From: Diplosphaera chodatii
Taxonomy: Eukaryota > Chlorophyta > Trebouxiophyceae > Prasiolales > Stichococcaceae
Direction of reading: 5' to 3'
Assembly (NCBI GenBank): GCA_032358165.1
Contig: JAALGY010000019.1
Location: 1,488,001-1,552,000 of the forward strand
Length of the DNA: 64,000 nucleotides
The notes beneath the pieces were generated by a model that was given only the letters and a program-made list of their open reading frames with translations, had not been told where the DNA came from and ran no database searches. Shown here in pieces: positions 46,548 through 57,613 of the stretch. Each line of letters begins with the position of its first letter. The stretch's first letter is position 1. The translations under genes were made by a program, and so were the position numbers.

Positions 46548-49500
46548 TCAGGCCCAACGGCAGCCGCCGGCGGCCAGCCAGTCGAACAGCGTGTCCAGGC
46601 GCAGCTGGTAGCGGCCAGGGTTGCTAGGGTGCGTCTCGTATGGCAGCGGCAACCCCAGGCCGCCTCTGAGCAGCTCCGCTGTGCCTGCCTTCAAAGGGCT
46701 CACCCCGGGCACATTGCTGCGGTTGCCCCGCCCTGTACACACAGTTCATCCACATCGTGCATGAAGCAGCATGGCGCTGTGGATGGCAAGCATACACTTG
46801 CTGCCGACACTGCATGAACGCTCAAGATGAGTAGACTCACCACGTGCAACGTCAGCATGTACACGTCCGAGCTTGTGGCATGCAGCTTCCACGCACACGC
46901 AGCACCGCTCGCGCCGCACCTGTGACGATGACGGCGGTTTTTCGCTCAGGCCAGGGGTTCCTGCCGCCGTGGGACGCCGCAAGGAACCGCAGGTACCGGA
47001 ACCAGGTCACCAGCGCCACCTTTGCCGTCGCCGGCGTCAGCGAGTGCAGGTCGATCACGGCGGCCTCCTGCCACACCGTCCCGCGCCTGCACAAAGGAGC
47101 CCGCGTCGCTCACACTGCAGCAGACGCCCCACCCGCTGACCCCACCGTGGTTGCCAACACAACTACAACGCTGTCCATGGTGTGACCGGTGTCGTCCAGG
47201 CTCTGAGTACAGCTGCAGCGGGTGTTTGTGGGTGCACCTGATGGTGTGCAGCAGGCCACGCTCAGAGCACTCCAGGAACAGGCGCACGGCGTCATCCATG
47301 CGGCCAGCGCTGCTGAGAGCCGAGACCACGGCCCTGCAGCAGAGGCGTGATGGCTGCTGGGAGCTCTGTCACAAACCCCCCCGAAGGCAGAACGAACTGG
47401 CGTACACGGAAGACGGCACAGCAACCAGCGGCACATCACTGTACCACCCGTCCAACGCGTCTATAGTGACGAACATCATACATGCTGCGGAGCTGCAAAG
47501 GCGCAGCTTCTGCACTGACGCGAACTCAGTCTCACATGTAGCTGCGGTCTGTCTGGAGCACATCGTCCTTGCGCATCTGGCCCGCCAGCTCCTCTGCCTC
47601 CGCAGCCTGCTCGCAACACCCTCGGTTCAGGTCTATTCGGATCCGTCAGCCATCAGTCAGTGTCGAATCTATCATTAGTCATTAGGTCAGCCTGCATCAC
47701 TCATGTCGTTGAGCATGCCAGCATGTACGCACATCCCCACGCATCCGAGCCATGCTGACAACACCATAAAGTGCAGGGTGCCACTGCAAGTGTTGCTGCA
47801 CGCGGCCACCTTGCCAAAGTGGATCAGCGCCTCCACCATGAGTGTCTTCGCCAGCTCGTCTGGCTGCCCATTCTCCTGCAGAGCGGCAGGGCTGCCGTCA
47901 TTCTTGCTGCCGTCATTCTTGTCGTTGTTGCAAACGTTGTAATGATGTCCCAACCCGTATGCGGAGCAAGGAGCGCTTCTGCGTTCACAAGCGCTCAGGT
48001 GCACTGTGGGGGCAGATTGCTGACCTGGCAGTCACGCCACACGTCGCGCGCCCCTGCCTCGTCGCCGAGCTCCATGGCGGCCGCGATGCGGGTGGTGGCG
48101 ATGCGGTTGTCGGCCAGCGAGACGTGCGGCGGCACCAGCCGCAGCACCTCCGGCATCCTGCAAGCGCAGAAGTGCGCAGCGCGTTTGGTCGTGACGGCAC
48201 CAGCGCAACCGGGCAGTGCCGCCGTCGCCTCATGTTCTGGGCGTGTTATACAGGTCAATACCTGCACTGCCGCTGTGCACAGAGGCGCAAAACTGTGTCA
48301 GCATTGGCACGGGTCAGCAGGGCGCTGCAAACAGGGGCCACTCACCGGTCAAAGTGCCTGCCCCTGTTGCATGCGTAGAGCATGGTGGCAATGTGCACGG
48401 GGCGCACAGCAATGCGCTCCCGTTGCATACGGTGGAACAGCCTGCACATGGCACATTAGCCGCTGGTCGAGAGACGTGATGAAGCACCGGGAACTACTGG
48501 TTGCAGCCCTTGTCGGACACAACCAAGCCGTGGGCCCCGACGGTGGCAGGTTGCTGAAACCCTGCTGCGGGCATTGCCGCTGCCCCAAGCGGCATGTGGG
48601 CAGGTGGGGTGCAGGCGTGCGACATGATGCTGTCCACTTCGCGCTTCGCTCGCCGCCAATGGCGCTGGACACTGACATCTGACAGGCTTGGTCTGGCTGA
48701 CAGGTTCGATCTCAATCAGGACATGACAGATGGGATGACGACGCACTGCAGGGTGGCGTCCAGATCGCCGGTGTCGCTGACGACGTCCATCAGGGTGGCG
48801 AACAGGATGCTGTCCTGCTGCAGCGGGGGGTGGGACCAGTTGAAGATGCGGTACGCCCTGCACACACATATGCACCCGTCACATGTGGTCGCAATGCTGT
48901 GCATCCCTTCAACTGCTGCTTGACCCCTGGTATGGGCTAGAGCCGTGCAGAGCTACGTTGTGCTCCGTATGGCACGCGCAGCAACGACACCTCACAGTCT
49001 CCTGATCTATTGCACTGACACAGATGCAGCCCACATGGCCTCAGTCGAGAGCTCCTCGCACGCCACTGATCGGCTGTCAGACTTGACAGCAGACCGGGCC
49101 GTGCACCGCCTGCAGCGGGGTGCTGTCACAAATGCAGCCCCACAGTGCCAGCTGCAGCCCCAGAAGGCCGGCAACAGGGGCTCACAGGTCCATGTGTCCG
49201 GCCTCGGCGGAGGCCTTGAGCAGCATGTTGCGGTGGCGCTCCAGCAGCTGCACCTTCCTCGCGTCGGCCAGGTCCAGCAGCGCGGGCAACACCGCCCACT
49301 GCTCCGCGCTCCGCATCGCCAGCAGGTACTGCAAGCCGTGCACTCAGGCCCTTAGGCTGTGTCGAGGTGCTGTCCATCGCCACACGCGGCTGGCATCTGT
49401 TTCTGCTGCCATTGTGCCGCTTTCATAAGCTGCAGATGATCACCATGATGCCATTCCACTTGAACACGACAATGCAAGCCACTGTGTGAGTGTGCAATTA

Positions 49501-52500
49501 GTCATGAACATGCTGCTTGCAGCCATAGATCCTTATGTGTTGTGTACCTTGCGGATGGTGATCGCGTCAGCCGGGGTGCCCATGGCATGTTGCCAGTGGA
49601 ATGCCAGATGCGCGCCACGGTAGTCACCTACGCAGGGAAACACCACGAACCGTAAATGCCAGTACCCAGTTGCGCAAGCAGGCTTGGGGATGTCGTGCTG
49701 CGCCCCGCCTTGCAGGCTCACGGCACTGGGTTTGCATGGCGCAGCGTGCACCAGGACGTCCTGTGTTGCAGCATGGCAATCTCCCACAATCATGCAGCAG
49801 TGACTGTGTGAGCCGGCAGTCGAAGGCTACAGCAAAGGTGATTGATAAGCACCATTCCAGCCCAGGTGTTCCACCACGTGGCGCCACACGAGGGGTCCGC
49901 CCCGGCAGCCACGCGTCTCCATGTTGTTCACCAGCATGTCCTGCAGCGACGACCTGCGCCAGCCACGCAGCAGAGCCGTGCACAGGGTTGAAAACTGCGC
50001 GCTTTCAGGCCGCCTGCCGACCTCCTCGGCAGCACGACCCCACGCAACACAACGTGCATATGTTGAATTGCTGATGCCAGCTTCCATTGCTTGTTACGCA
50101 TTCGGCATCAGCATGGGCGTTGCAGCCACTAGCATGCATGCCGTCCGCCGAATGTCACGTTCCTTCTTAGGTGAGCGTTCTTGATCAAACAGCTGCAGTG
50201 TCAAGCGGCGTGGGTCAAGAGCTGAGCCTTGCTGAGCCAGCTCCTAGCAACAGGTGCCTCGACACCAATCCCCATGCTCACCAGCGGTGCTCACTCTTCA
50301 GCAGGCTTTGTGACGCCACCAGGACCGACATGTGCACGCGGTCGTCCAGATGCCACCCCGCCGTGTGCGCCAGCGCCTGCCAGACGAGCAACAACCGATG
50401 ATCAAGGAAGTTTATCTCTGCGCAGGGGAGGATAATCATAGAAGTTTATCTCTGCGCAGGGGAGTGTGGATATATGCCGCACGAGCTGTCATTGAGATGA
50501 GCACGCCGCACATGCAGTACAATTTTGCAGAAGGCAAGGGTGCCGGCCTGCAACGCAGGCACACCCTGCAAAGTGCTGCTGCACCAGCTGGTGCGTGGGC
50601 AGCTCTGTGGGCGTGACCTGCAGCAGGCGCCAATGGGCCAAACTACTGGCACATTGGTTCAGCCCTTCTCTGTACAGACAGGCAGCAGCGCGCAGGGTTG
50701 CTCACCAGCATGCGCAGGGCCGCTCCAGGGTGTCCGAGTGCTGCGATGCACCCCGAAGCCAGTCGCAGGATGCCGTTGCTGGGCTGCGACACCAGCACCT
50801 GCGCCCCCACGTATACTGAATAGATCAGCCGTGGTCTCGCGAGGTGAGTGCTTCACAAGGCCTCCTGGCATCTGCCTCTGGACATGGCACGAAGCAGCAT
50901 GCGTGCCCACACCTCGAAGGACTCGCGCATGAGGCTCAGCAGGGCCGCCGCCGCCTCGCGCGACCGCAGCCTCAGGCGCGTGGTGGACATGAAGGCAGCG
51001 CGGAACATGGGCTCGCTGGGCGCCCTGCCCGCCGCCCGCCACCCGTCCACCAGCCCTGTGTGGGCACAGGGCGCAGCTGTCGCTGGGAGGCAAACTGGAC
51101 AAGATTTCAGGCAGGACATCATGACTGATGGACGACAATTGTCGAAGTCTCTGGCCCCGCAAAAGAGCTGTACAGCCACAAAGCGAGTGCTAGACGCTGC
51201 ACGTAACCCACCGCCAGCACCAAGCTGGTGAGCAAGTTGCGCATCCGACGATGCACCAACCCTGTCTGATGACTGCAATCAAGCTCCACTTTCAGAAAAC
51301 AGCTCACCCAAGCAGATCGTGGGTTCAGTCAGCGCGTCGTAGTCCTGCGTCAGCCTGTGCACGCCTGCGAAGCTCAGGCGGCCGGCGATAGCTGCATCCT
51401 TGACGATGCTGCTGATCTGCGCCCGGTCGCCGCCAGTCGCTTTGATGGCCCGCCGCACCCGTTGCAGCTGCACGGCATGAAGATGAAGCAGTGTCAGCGT
51501 CCGGCAGCCGCTACACTGCAGCAAGGCGCCAGCCTCCCATCGCTGTGAGCACAGCAGATTGACCTGTGTGCCCTTGAACACAACATAGTTTACTGGCTGA
51601 GCGGTATACTCAAGACGGTGCAACCTGTTGTTCAACAGGCCTGATGACTGCCGCCTGCCATCCAGCTGCAGGCAGTCCCCAGTGTTTTGGCCGCACCTCT
51701 TCTGGATTTACAGTATCCTTGCTGCGGCTCTGTCGCCTGGATGCCACGGCCACGCCTGCACTGTTGGCTGCCGCCCTGCGCACATGCGCTGCTGCCCACC
51801 TCCCACGTGGCAGCTCAGCGGCTGAAGCACCATCACCCGCCGCCACTGTGCCGGCTGCATCAGCCGCTGCTGCTGCTGCCGCCTGTGCTGCCTCCTCGGC
51901 GTCAGCATCATCGCTGCTGGCGCTGGCATCTTCGTCGCCACCCTCCAGCTGTACAGTGTCGTCATCATCTGACAACTCATCAGGGGACTCATCCGCACTG
52001 GATGGACTTGCACTGGCCAGCTGCCCGTCCAGCTGGGCCTCCAGCGTGGCCGCCTCGTCAAGAGGCTGCTGTGGCACGGCTGTGCCCGGCGGTACAGTCT
52101 CGTCCTCGTCAAGCAGCACATCCTGCGCAGGTCGGCGACTGCTATCAGCGCCAGCAGCCTTCTGCTTTGGCAACATCACGCACCGGCAAGGTGCCCCCAA
52201 CTGATGGTGGAGCATGGGTCATGCTACTGACATGAGGTGGGCAGGCAGCATCATGCTATGCATGTGTAGGGGGTGCAGCAGGCTGGTTACCTCAGAGCTG
52301 GCACCATCGTCAGCAGCTGCCTGGATGGCCCCCAACGTGGGGTCTGCAACGCGCCTGCGCCACACACGGCGCCCGAAATCCCAGAAGTTTGGCGGCGGAT
52401 GTCGCTCCTGCACATCAGCACAGGGCTTTGTTGCGCCCTCAGTATTTCAGCCTTGTTCCTGGCTGCTGGCAATAGATGGCACCGCTGTATTGCAACAAGT

Positions 52501-55500
52501 TTGCAAGCGCATCATGCACCGCAAACCACAAATGCAGGGCGTGATCATGAATGACCGAGCGGGAACTGTACCCGGCGAGGTCGCTTCACCTGAGAGCTGA
52601 CGATGGCGCGCAGCATGCCCTCCACTAAGATCGCCTCCCTGTCAGCGTGTGGGATGCCAGCATCAAAGGTGAGGGCACCTGCCAGCACCTGCGGCAACCC
52701 CTCCTGTCCACCTGTATTCAGTGTTGTGGTGTTTGGGATGATGTACGCAAGCCAGCGGGGGGCCGGCACTAACACACAGCCATACTGTGGCGCTTGCAGA
52801 GTGGGGCTGGCAATCCCGTCGACAGACCCACCAGCTGCCAGCCAGTCGACTCGCTGGTGAGCAGGCGTGCCAGGGCGGCCATGCTCGTGCTGGGAGCCTG
52901 ATGGCAGATACCGCGACGCCACATCCAGCTGCCGGTACTCCCGAAGCAGATGGTGGTACCTGGTGGGGAACTTTACATGAGCATCAGCATGGTTTTCACG
53001 TTCGTTGTGCGGCGCCACCATCCCTGCTGTCCCGATCAGAGTTGGAGCTGAGAGCACTGCAAGGTTGTGCCGCATGTCGAGCTGCACTGGCCCCACCTCT
53101 GCAAGCCGCTGGAGTCTGCAAAGCGAGCGGGACGCTGAATCGCCATCAGGTACCTCACCCAGGACACCTGCGAAGCCGATGAAGCCTGAGACCCGAGCAC
53201 TGAATGCCCCTGGACGTGGCAATGCACCTAGATTACATGTGCCAAATGCCCCGACCCTGTGAAGTCCAGGAAGCATTCCTGGTATGGCACAGGAGCAGTC
53301 GCCGGCATGCGAGCCGATGAGAGACGCGCACCTTCTTGTCTTGCGGGGTGTCCAGTCGGATGTATGCATTCACATCGATGCCCTTTGCCCGCAGGGAGTC
53401 TGCCACTGTCTGGGGCTGCTTTGGTGGCAGCTGCAGCCTCGCAGCGAGCGACTTCGCCCTCCGCCGCCGCCGCCGCCGCCCCAGTTGCACTTCGGGGACT
53501 GACGCACCCTGGCTTGGGTCCCACAGGGGCTGTTGTCGCGGCTGCGGCGGCAGCGATGACAGCTGCTGATCGACTCGATGTGGTTGCAGAGGCTGCTGCT
53601 GGTCGCGCTGCTCCCGCTGCGGTGCACGAGCCCCTCGCAGCTGCCGCTGCTGAGACCAGGCTGGCTGCTGGTGCGAGCGTTGATCCTCCTGCCGCCTGCG
53701 CTTTGGTGGCCGCTGCTGCTGCTCGCAACCCTCAGGATGGCCCGGCGACAGCTGACGTCGTGAGCGTCGCGGCCTGCGTGCCTCCCACAAGCCACGGCGC
53801 TGCTGGTCTTGATCTCCCGGCTGTGACAATTGCTGGTGCTGCTGCTGCTGCTGCTGCGGCTGCTGCTGCTGCGGCTGCTGCTGCTGCGGCTGCTGCTGCG
53901 GCTGCGACGGCCGCTCCAGCGGGGGAGGGGACGGCGGCGGCGGCGGTAGCCGTGGCCGAAGCAGCGGCGCGGCCTGGGGCTTTGCCTGTGCCATGCCACC
54001 ATACCGTTGCAGTTTCGAGCTGTGCTTGGTGGGCTGCCTGGTGCTGGATGCCGGGGTGGCAGCTCCAGCACTGCCTGGCACTGACACAGTAGGGCTGCTT
54101 TGCTCGGCTGGGGTGGTGGCTGCGGGCGTTTTAGCCACCGGCGGCTGCCAGACTGCCTCCTGCACTGCTGGAGCAGCGGAGGCGGCCCCAGTTTCCTCCG
54201 CACCGGTGAGCATCCTCCACCAGCGTCGCAGCCTGTCGACAGGCGCTGTCCTGTTCGCTGGCGCAGGGCCAGCTTCTGTGTGCTGTTGGCTGGGCAAAGT
54301 GCTGCAGAGGGCCCCAGCCTGTGCATCTGCCATTGCTGGCGCCGCCCCGGCTGATGGAGCAGCAGCATGCTTCACGCTGCCGCTGCCACTCTCGCCCGCA
54401 GCTGCTGCTGGATGTGTCTTCCTGCCTCTGCCTGCATGCTGCACCCAGCTGCTGGACGGAAGCTCCAGGTCCTCGGGCTGCGGCGGCAGCCTAGGGCCCC
54501 GTGCCCTGCTGTACTGCATCTCCAGGTCCGCAGGGTCAGCGGCTGATGGCTGCCGACCTGCAACACAGAAGGCTTTAGAAGCGTAAGGATCATGTCCATT
54601 GCAGTGGCGGGAGTGGCTGCAGCTGCGACTGGCGGCACCCGCATCGCCGGCATACCTGGCGCGTGACTATCCACTGCCTTCCGAGGCCTCCCCCTGCCAC
54701 GCCCATGCCCTGCTGCTCCCGGCTGCTCGCTGGTCTGTGTTCATGGCACACACCGGGTCCAATTGCCGAACAGCAAATGTCAGCACATGCTGAAACTACG
54801 CCACAACCTTACATGCGCCATACGTCGGGCACACGAGCACATGCAAGGATGCCCTGCGGTTGCTGATTTGCCTACCCGACCCAAGCCGCGGCCCCCTGGT
54901 ACGCTCCTCATGACGCTGGTTGCTAGCGGTGTGCGTGCGCTTTTCAGCTGCTGGTGGTGCATCTGTGCTTGCTGCGTGGCTGCCGCCTCACGCTGAATTG
55001 GCTGATGTGCTGGGGCTTGCAGCTGCTCGCCATGCTGTTGGCTGGGTGACGGATGATGCCCAGTATGTTCAGGTGCAGAACGCTGCAGCTGGTGGTGTTT
55101 TGCAGCCGCCGATGCCTCCTGACCGTTCCGAGAGGGACGTGCGGCGTGCCGCCTGGACGAGTGCCGTCCCCGCTGGTGCTTTGGCGGCTTCGGATTGGCA
55201 GGTGGGCCAGCAGGTCTTGCCGCCATCCCAAGCCCGCCCGGTGGCACAGGTTCCTGTCTGCCGCCGGCAGCTGCACGGTGCTTGGCGGCGTCTGCCCATT
55301 GGCGGCCGGCTGCCTGATGCACTTCGGCTGGTAGGGCTGCGAAGTGTCGCACGTGCAGCAGCACATTCTTGCTGTGAGGCGCGGTGCCTGCCATTGGCGC
55401 AGGCGCAGCCGGAGAAGCTGTCGCCAGGAGAGCCTTCGAGGCGAACTCCAGCAGGCTGGCAAGACGGATGTGCTGTAGGCGCACAGCCATGCCATCTACC

Positions 55501-55517
55501 GTGCTAAGGCGCGGCAC
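46548..55517 (-). CDS. PPR-SMR protein with long Gln-rich N-terminus
   Basis: Organelle-type pentatricopeptide-repeat protein ending in a small MutS-related (SMR) domain, the architecture of plastid RNA and transcription factors such as GUN1 or pTAC2. The C-terminal exons 46920-47086 and 46548-46732 carry the SMR: VIDLHSLTPATAKVALVTWF, AVIVTG, SPLKAGTAELL and the NPGRYQLRL end. Upstream exons joined in phase encode helical repeats: 47810-47875, 48025-48157, 48346-48441, 48747-48857, 49186-49328, 49548-49627 and one from 49853. Others lie near 50300-50400, 50930-51055 and 51310-51490. Before these come an acidic exon (51700-52130, DELSDDDDTVQLEGGDEDAS) and the exons FWDFGRRVWRRRVADP and LTFDAGIPHADREAIL, also in phase. 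A 1.2-kb Gln-rich exon (about 53332-54562) and a first exon opening at ATG 55517 are likely but less certain. Junctions near 47.3-47.7 kb and 54.6-54.8 kb are unresolved. Confidence 0.75.
50407..50464. repeat. 24-bp direct repeat, two copies 34 bp apart
   Basis: The unit GAAGTTTATCTCTGCGCAGG plus GGAG occurs at 50407-50430 and again at 50441-50464 without mismatch, separated by ten A/T-rich bases. It lies inside an apparent intron of the PPR-SMR gene. Exact copies imply recent duplication or a maintained element. Confidence 0.9.
53833..53905. repeat. CTG/CAG tract encoding a Gln-Pro repeat
   Basis: Runs of CTGCTG interrupted by CGG repeat with a 12-15 nt period on the plus strand. On the minus strand, in the Gln-rich exon of the PPR-SMR gene, this reads as repeated QQQQP-type units followed by a longer Gln run. 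Such tracts are prone to slippage and usually vary between strains. Confidence 0.85.
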
Positions 55518-57613
55518 GATCGCACCTGGGCATGCTCAATCTAATTGCGCCAGCGGTGGCTGCATGGCCATGACAGCAATGCCTGCACAAGCGGCAAAGG
55601 TCGCGGCGCTATCTTGCTGATGATCTCAACATTTAAAGGTCGTTGATGCCAAAGTGCCATTCTTGCAAAGCCGCTGACTGTTGAGGATCATGCCTGGTTC
55701 ACAGACACCAGGATGTGTATCATGATCACGGTCGATACACTGCAGGCCGCCTGCCAGTAGGTGAGCACCTGCTGTTATTCGCCAGATGAACGTGTGCTGT
55801 TATCTGAGGCAGTGCTAGTGTCGTGTGCTGACGTCTGTTACACTGCTACACTCTATCCCTCATGCTCAGCTGCTACAGGGGAGCTTATTGTTTGATGTAC
55901 GGTTGTACTGCACGGCTCAAAATGGTTTGCACTTCATGCTATTGAATTGTGACCCAGTGCACTACAGTGTGCCCAGCAGCCACTACGTTCTGAGCCGGAA
56001 CGCAGTCCAGGTTAGGTTGAGCAAGATGCCTTTTGATCTGTATGCCTCAGTCATATGCGCAGGCAACTTGCTTCACTGACACAATCAGGCGGCCGTGTTG
56101 CTTGGCTACATGCAGTCGGGCCATTGTTGACGGCTGTCGGCAGGTTTGCCGAGCTCAGCGTACAGGTGGGATTCCACGGGCGCTGCCTGCTCAAATCCAC
56201 ATTACGTGGTGGATTCTGTCTCCCCACCTGTTTCGGATGACAGGGGCGTGACGTGGCAAAGTACATGCATGCACTGTTGGCGCTCGGGTGAAGGGGATGC
56301 GGACCCAGTCCGTCTCACACGGACCAGCTTGCCAGGGGATGCATTGCCGGCAGGCCATGTTGCCGTGCTTTGTAGGCTACACTGTATCGCGACAGCTGGC
56401 AGCTGGAGGCGTGAGCGCCGACCCCCGGGACGGTGGAGCAGCGAGGCAAGCAAACGCTCGTTTCCACCCGCAGCCACTTGACGGGCGGCATCACGCCGGC
56501 GGCGTGCTGTAGCACTGAAGGTAGTCAGCTGCAGAGGCGGCACAGCGAAACGTGGGCAGTCAGCGGCAACGGCTGGGTAGGTTGGACCGAGGAGGTGCTT
56601 TCAGGCGGCGTCTCGAGAAGGTGAGTGGAGCCGAGAGGAGGGCAACAACGTGCACGAATGGTTCCATCGTGGCACCACTTGTGCTCGTCGACGGCGTGGT
56701 CCCCGGCACACGGGCTGTGCAGATTGTGGGCTGCTCGTCAACCCCGCGAGGTTTCCAGCTGCATCGGATGTTTGCACCGTGTCCATCACCCGCGCCGGCC
56801 CCGGATCGGGCTTCATGTGTTCCAATACCTGCTTGATGCGCGGTCGTCCGCCGCCAAACCGGTGCGCAGGTCGCTACAACCTATGCAGGACATGTGCACG
56901 AGGCTAGGGCAACAATCTGTTCTCAGGCAGCTCCGATTGACGTCTCCCGTTGGCGTGCAACTGAGCAGGCCGGCCCGCAGCTGGCCCTCTGGCTCTCGTC
57001 GCAACGTACGTCGGACTCGTCATCTGCTTTCATTGGCATGTGCCGTGTTGATCACGCCGGCGTCCCGACAGTAGCTGCTGGCATTGCAGCGGTGCCAGCT
57101 ATCGATATTCCTCAAGCCGTGGCTTTGATGCCCATTACGCCGCCGCGTATGACCTAGATTGCTGTTCATGAGCCTTGCAGCATGTGTGGGCCCGCACCAC
57201 GGTGCACGCCCAAGCCTCGCGCGGTCGAGGCAGAAGTGTACGATGCCACTCAGCATCATCGCACACGCTTTTCGGGCAACCCACCAACCGTTGAGGCCGC
57301 GTGGCGCTCGTCTATCATATCGTCGAATGGTCGTGCCAATACCGACGCTGTGTTGCCTGTGAGACAGCGAACAAATGCACAGCTGTCAGCTTTGTGAGCT
57401 GTGCCTCCGACGCTTGCAGGTGGTGACACCCTCCGATCAGCAGGAGCGTGGCACTTTGGGCGTGAGCAGCGATATAACCTCACGACACAGACACCGGAGC
57501 ATGCTACCGTGTGCCCAGCGACAGCCCCCTGGCGAACGGCGGCACATCTCCGACGTGTGTCAGCGGGGGTTGTGGTCGTCAACCTGAGACTATCTACCAC
57601 CGGCCACGCGCAC
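55518..57613. other. intergenic, divergent region with unplaced frames
   Basis: About 2.1 kb separate the PPR-SMR gene (-) and the AP2 gene (+), which diverge. Plus-strand frames at about 55880-56010 (HYSVPSSHYVLSRNAVQ) and 56600-56900 (APLVLVDGVVPGTRAVQIVG) have some coding flavour, and GT donors lie nearby, so a small extra gene or 5' exons of the AP2 gene are possible. No chain of exons with consistent phase was found. The rest should be promoter sequence for both neighbours. Confidence 0.35.

Noticed and set aside
53036..53227. Thrombospondin-1-like string (WGQCSSTCGTT) on the minus strand
   Set aside because: It is one frame of an exon whose other frame fits the PPR-SMR gene, and no further TSP1 features follow.
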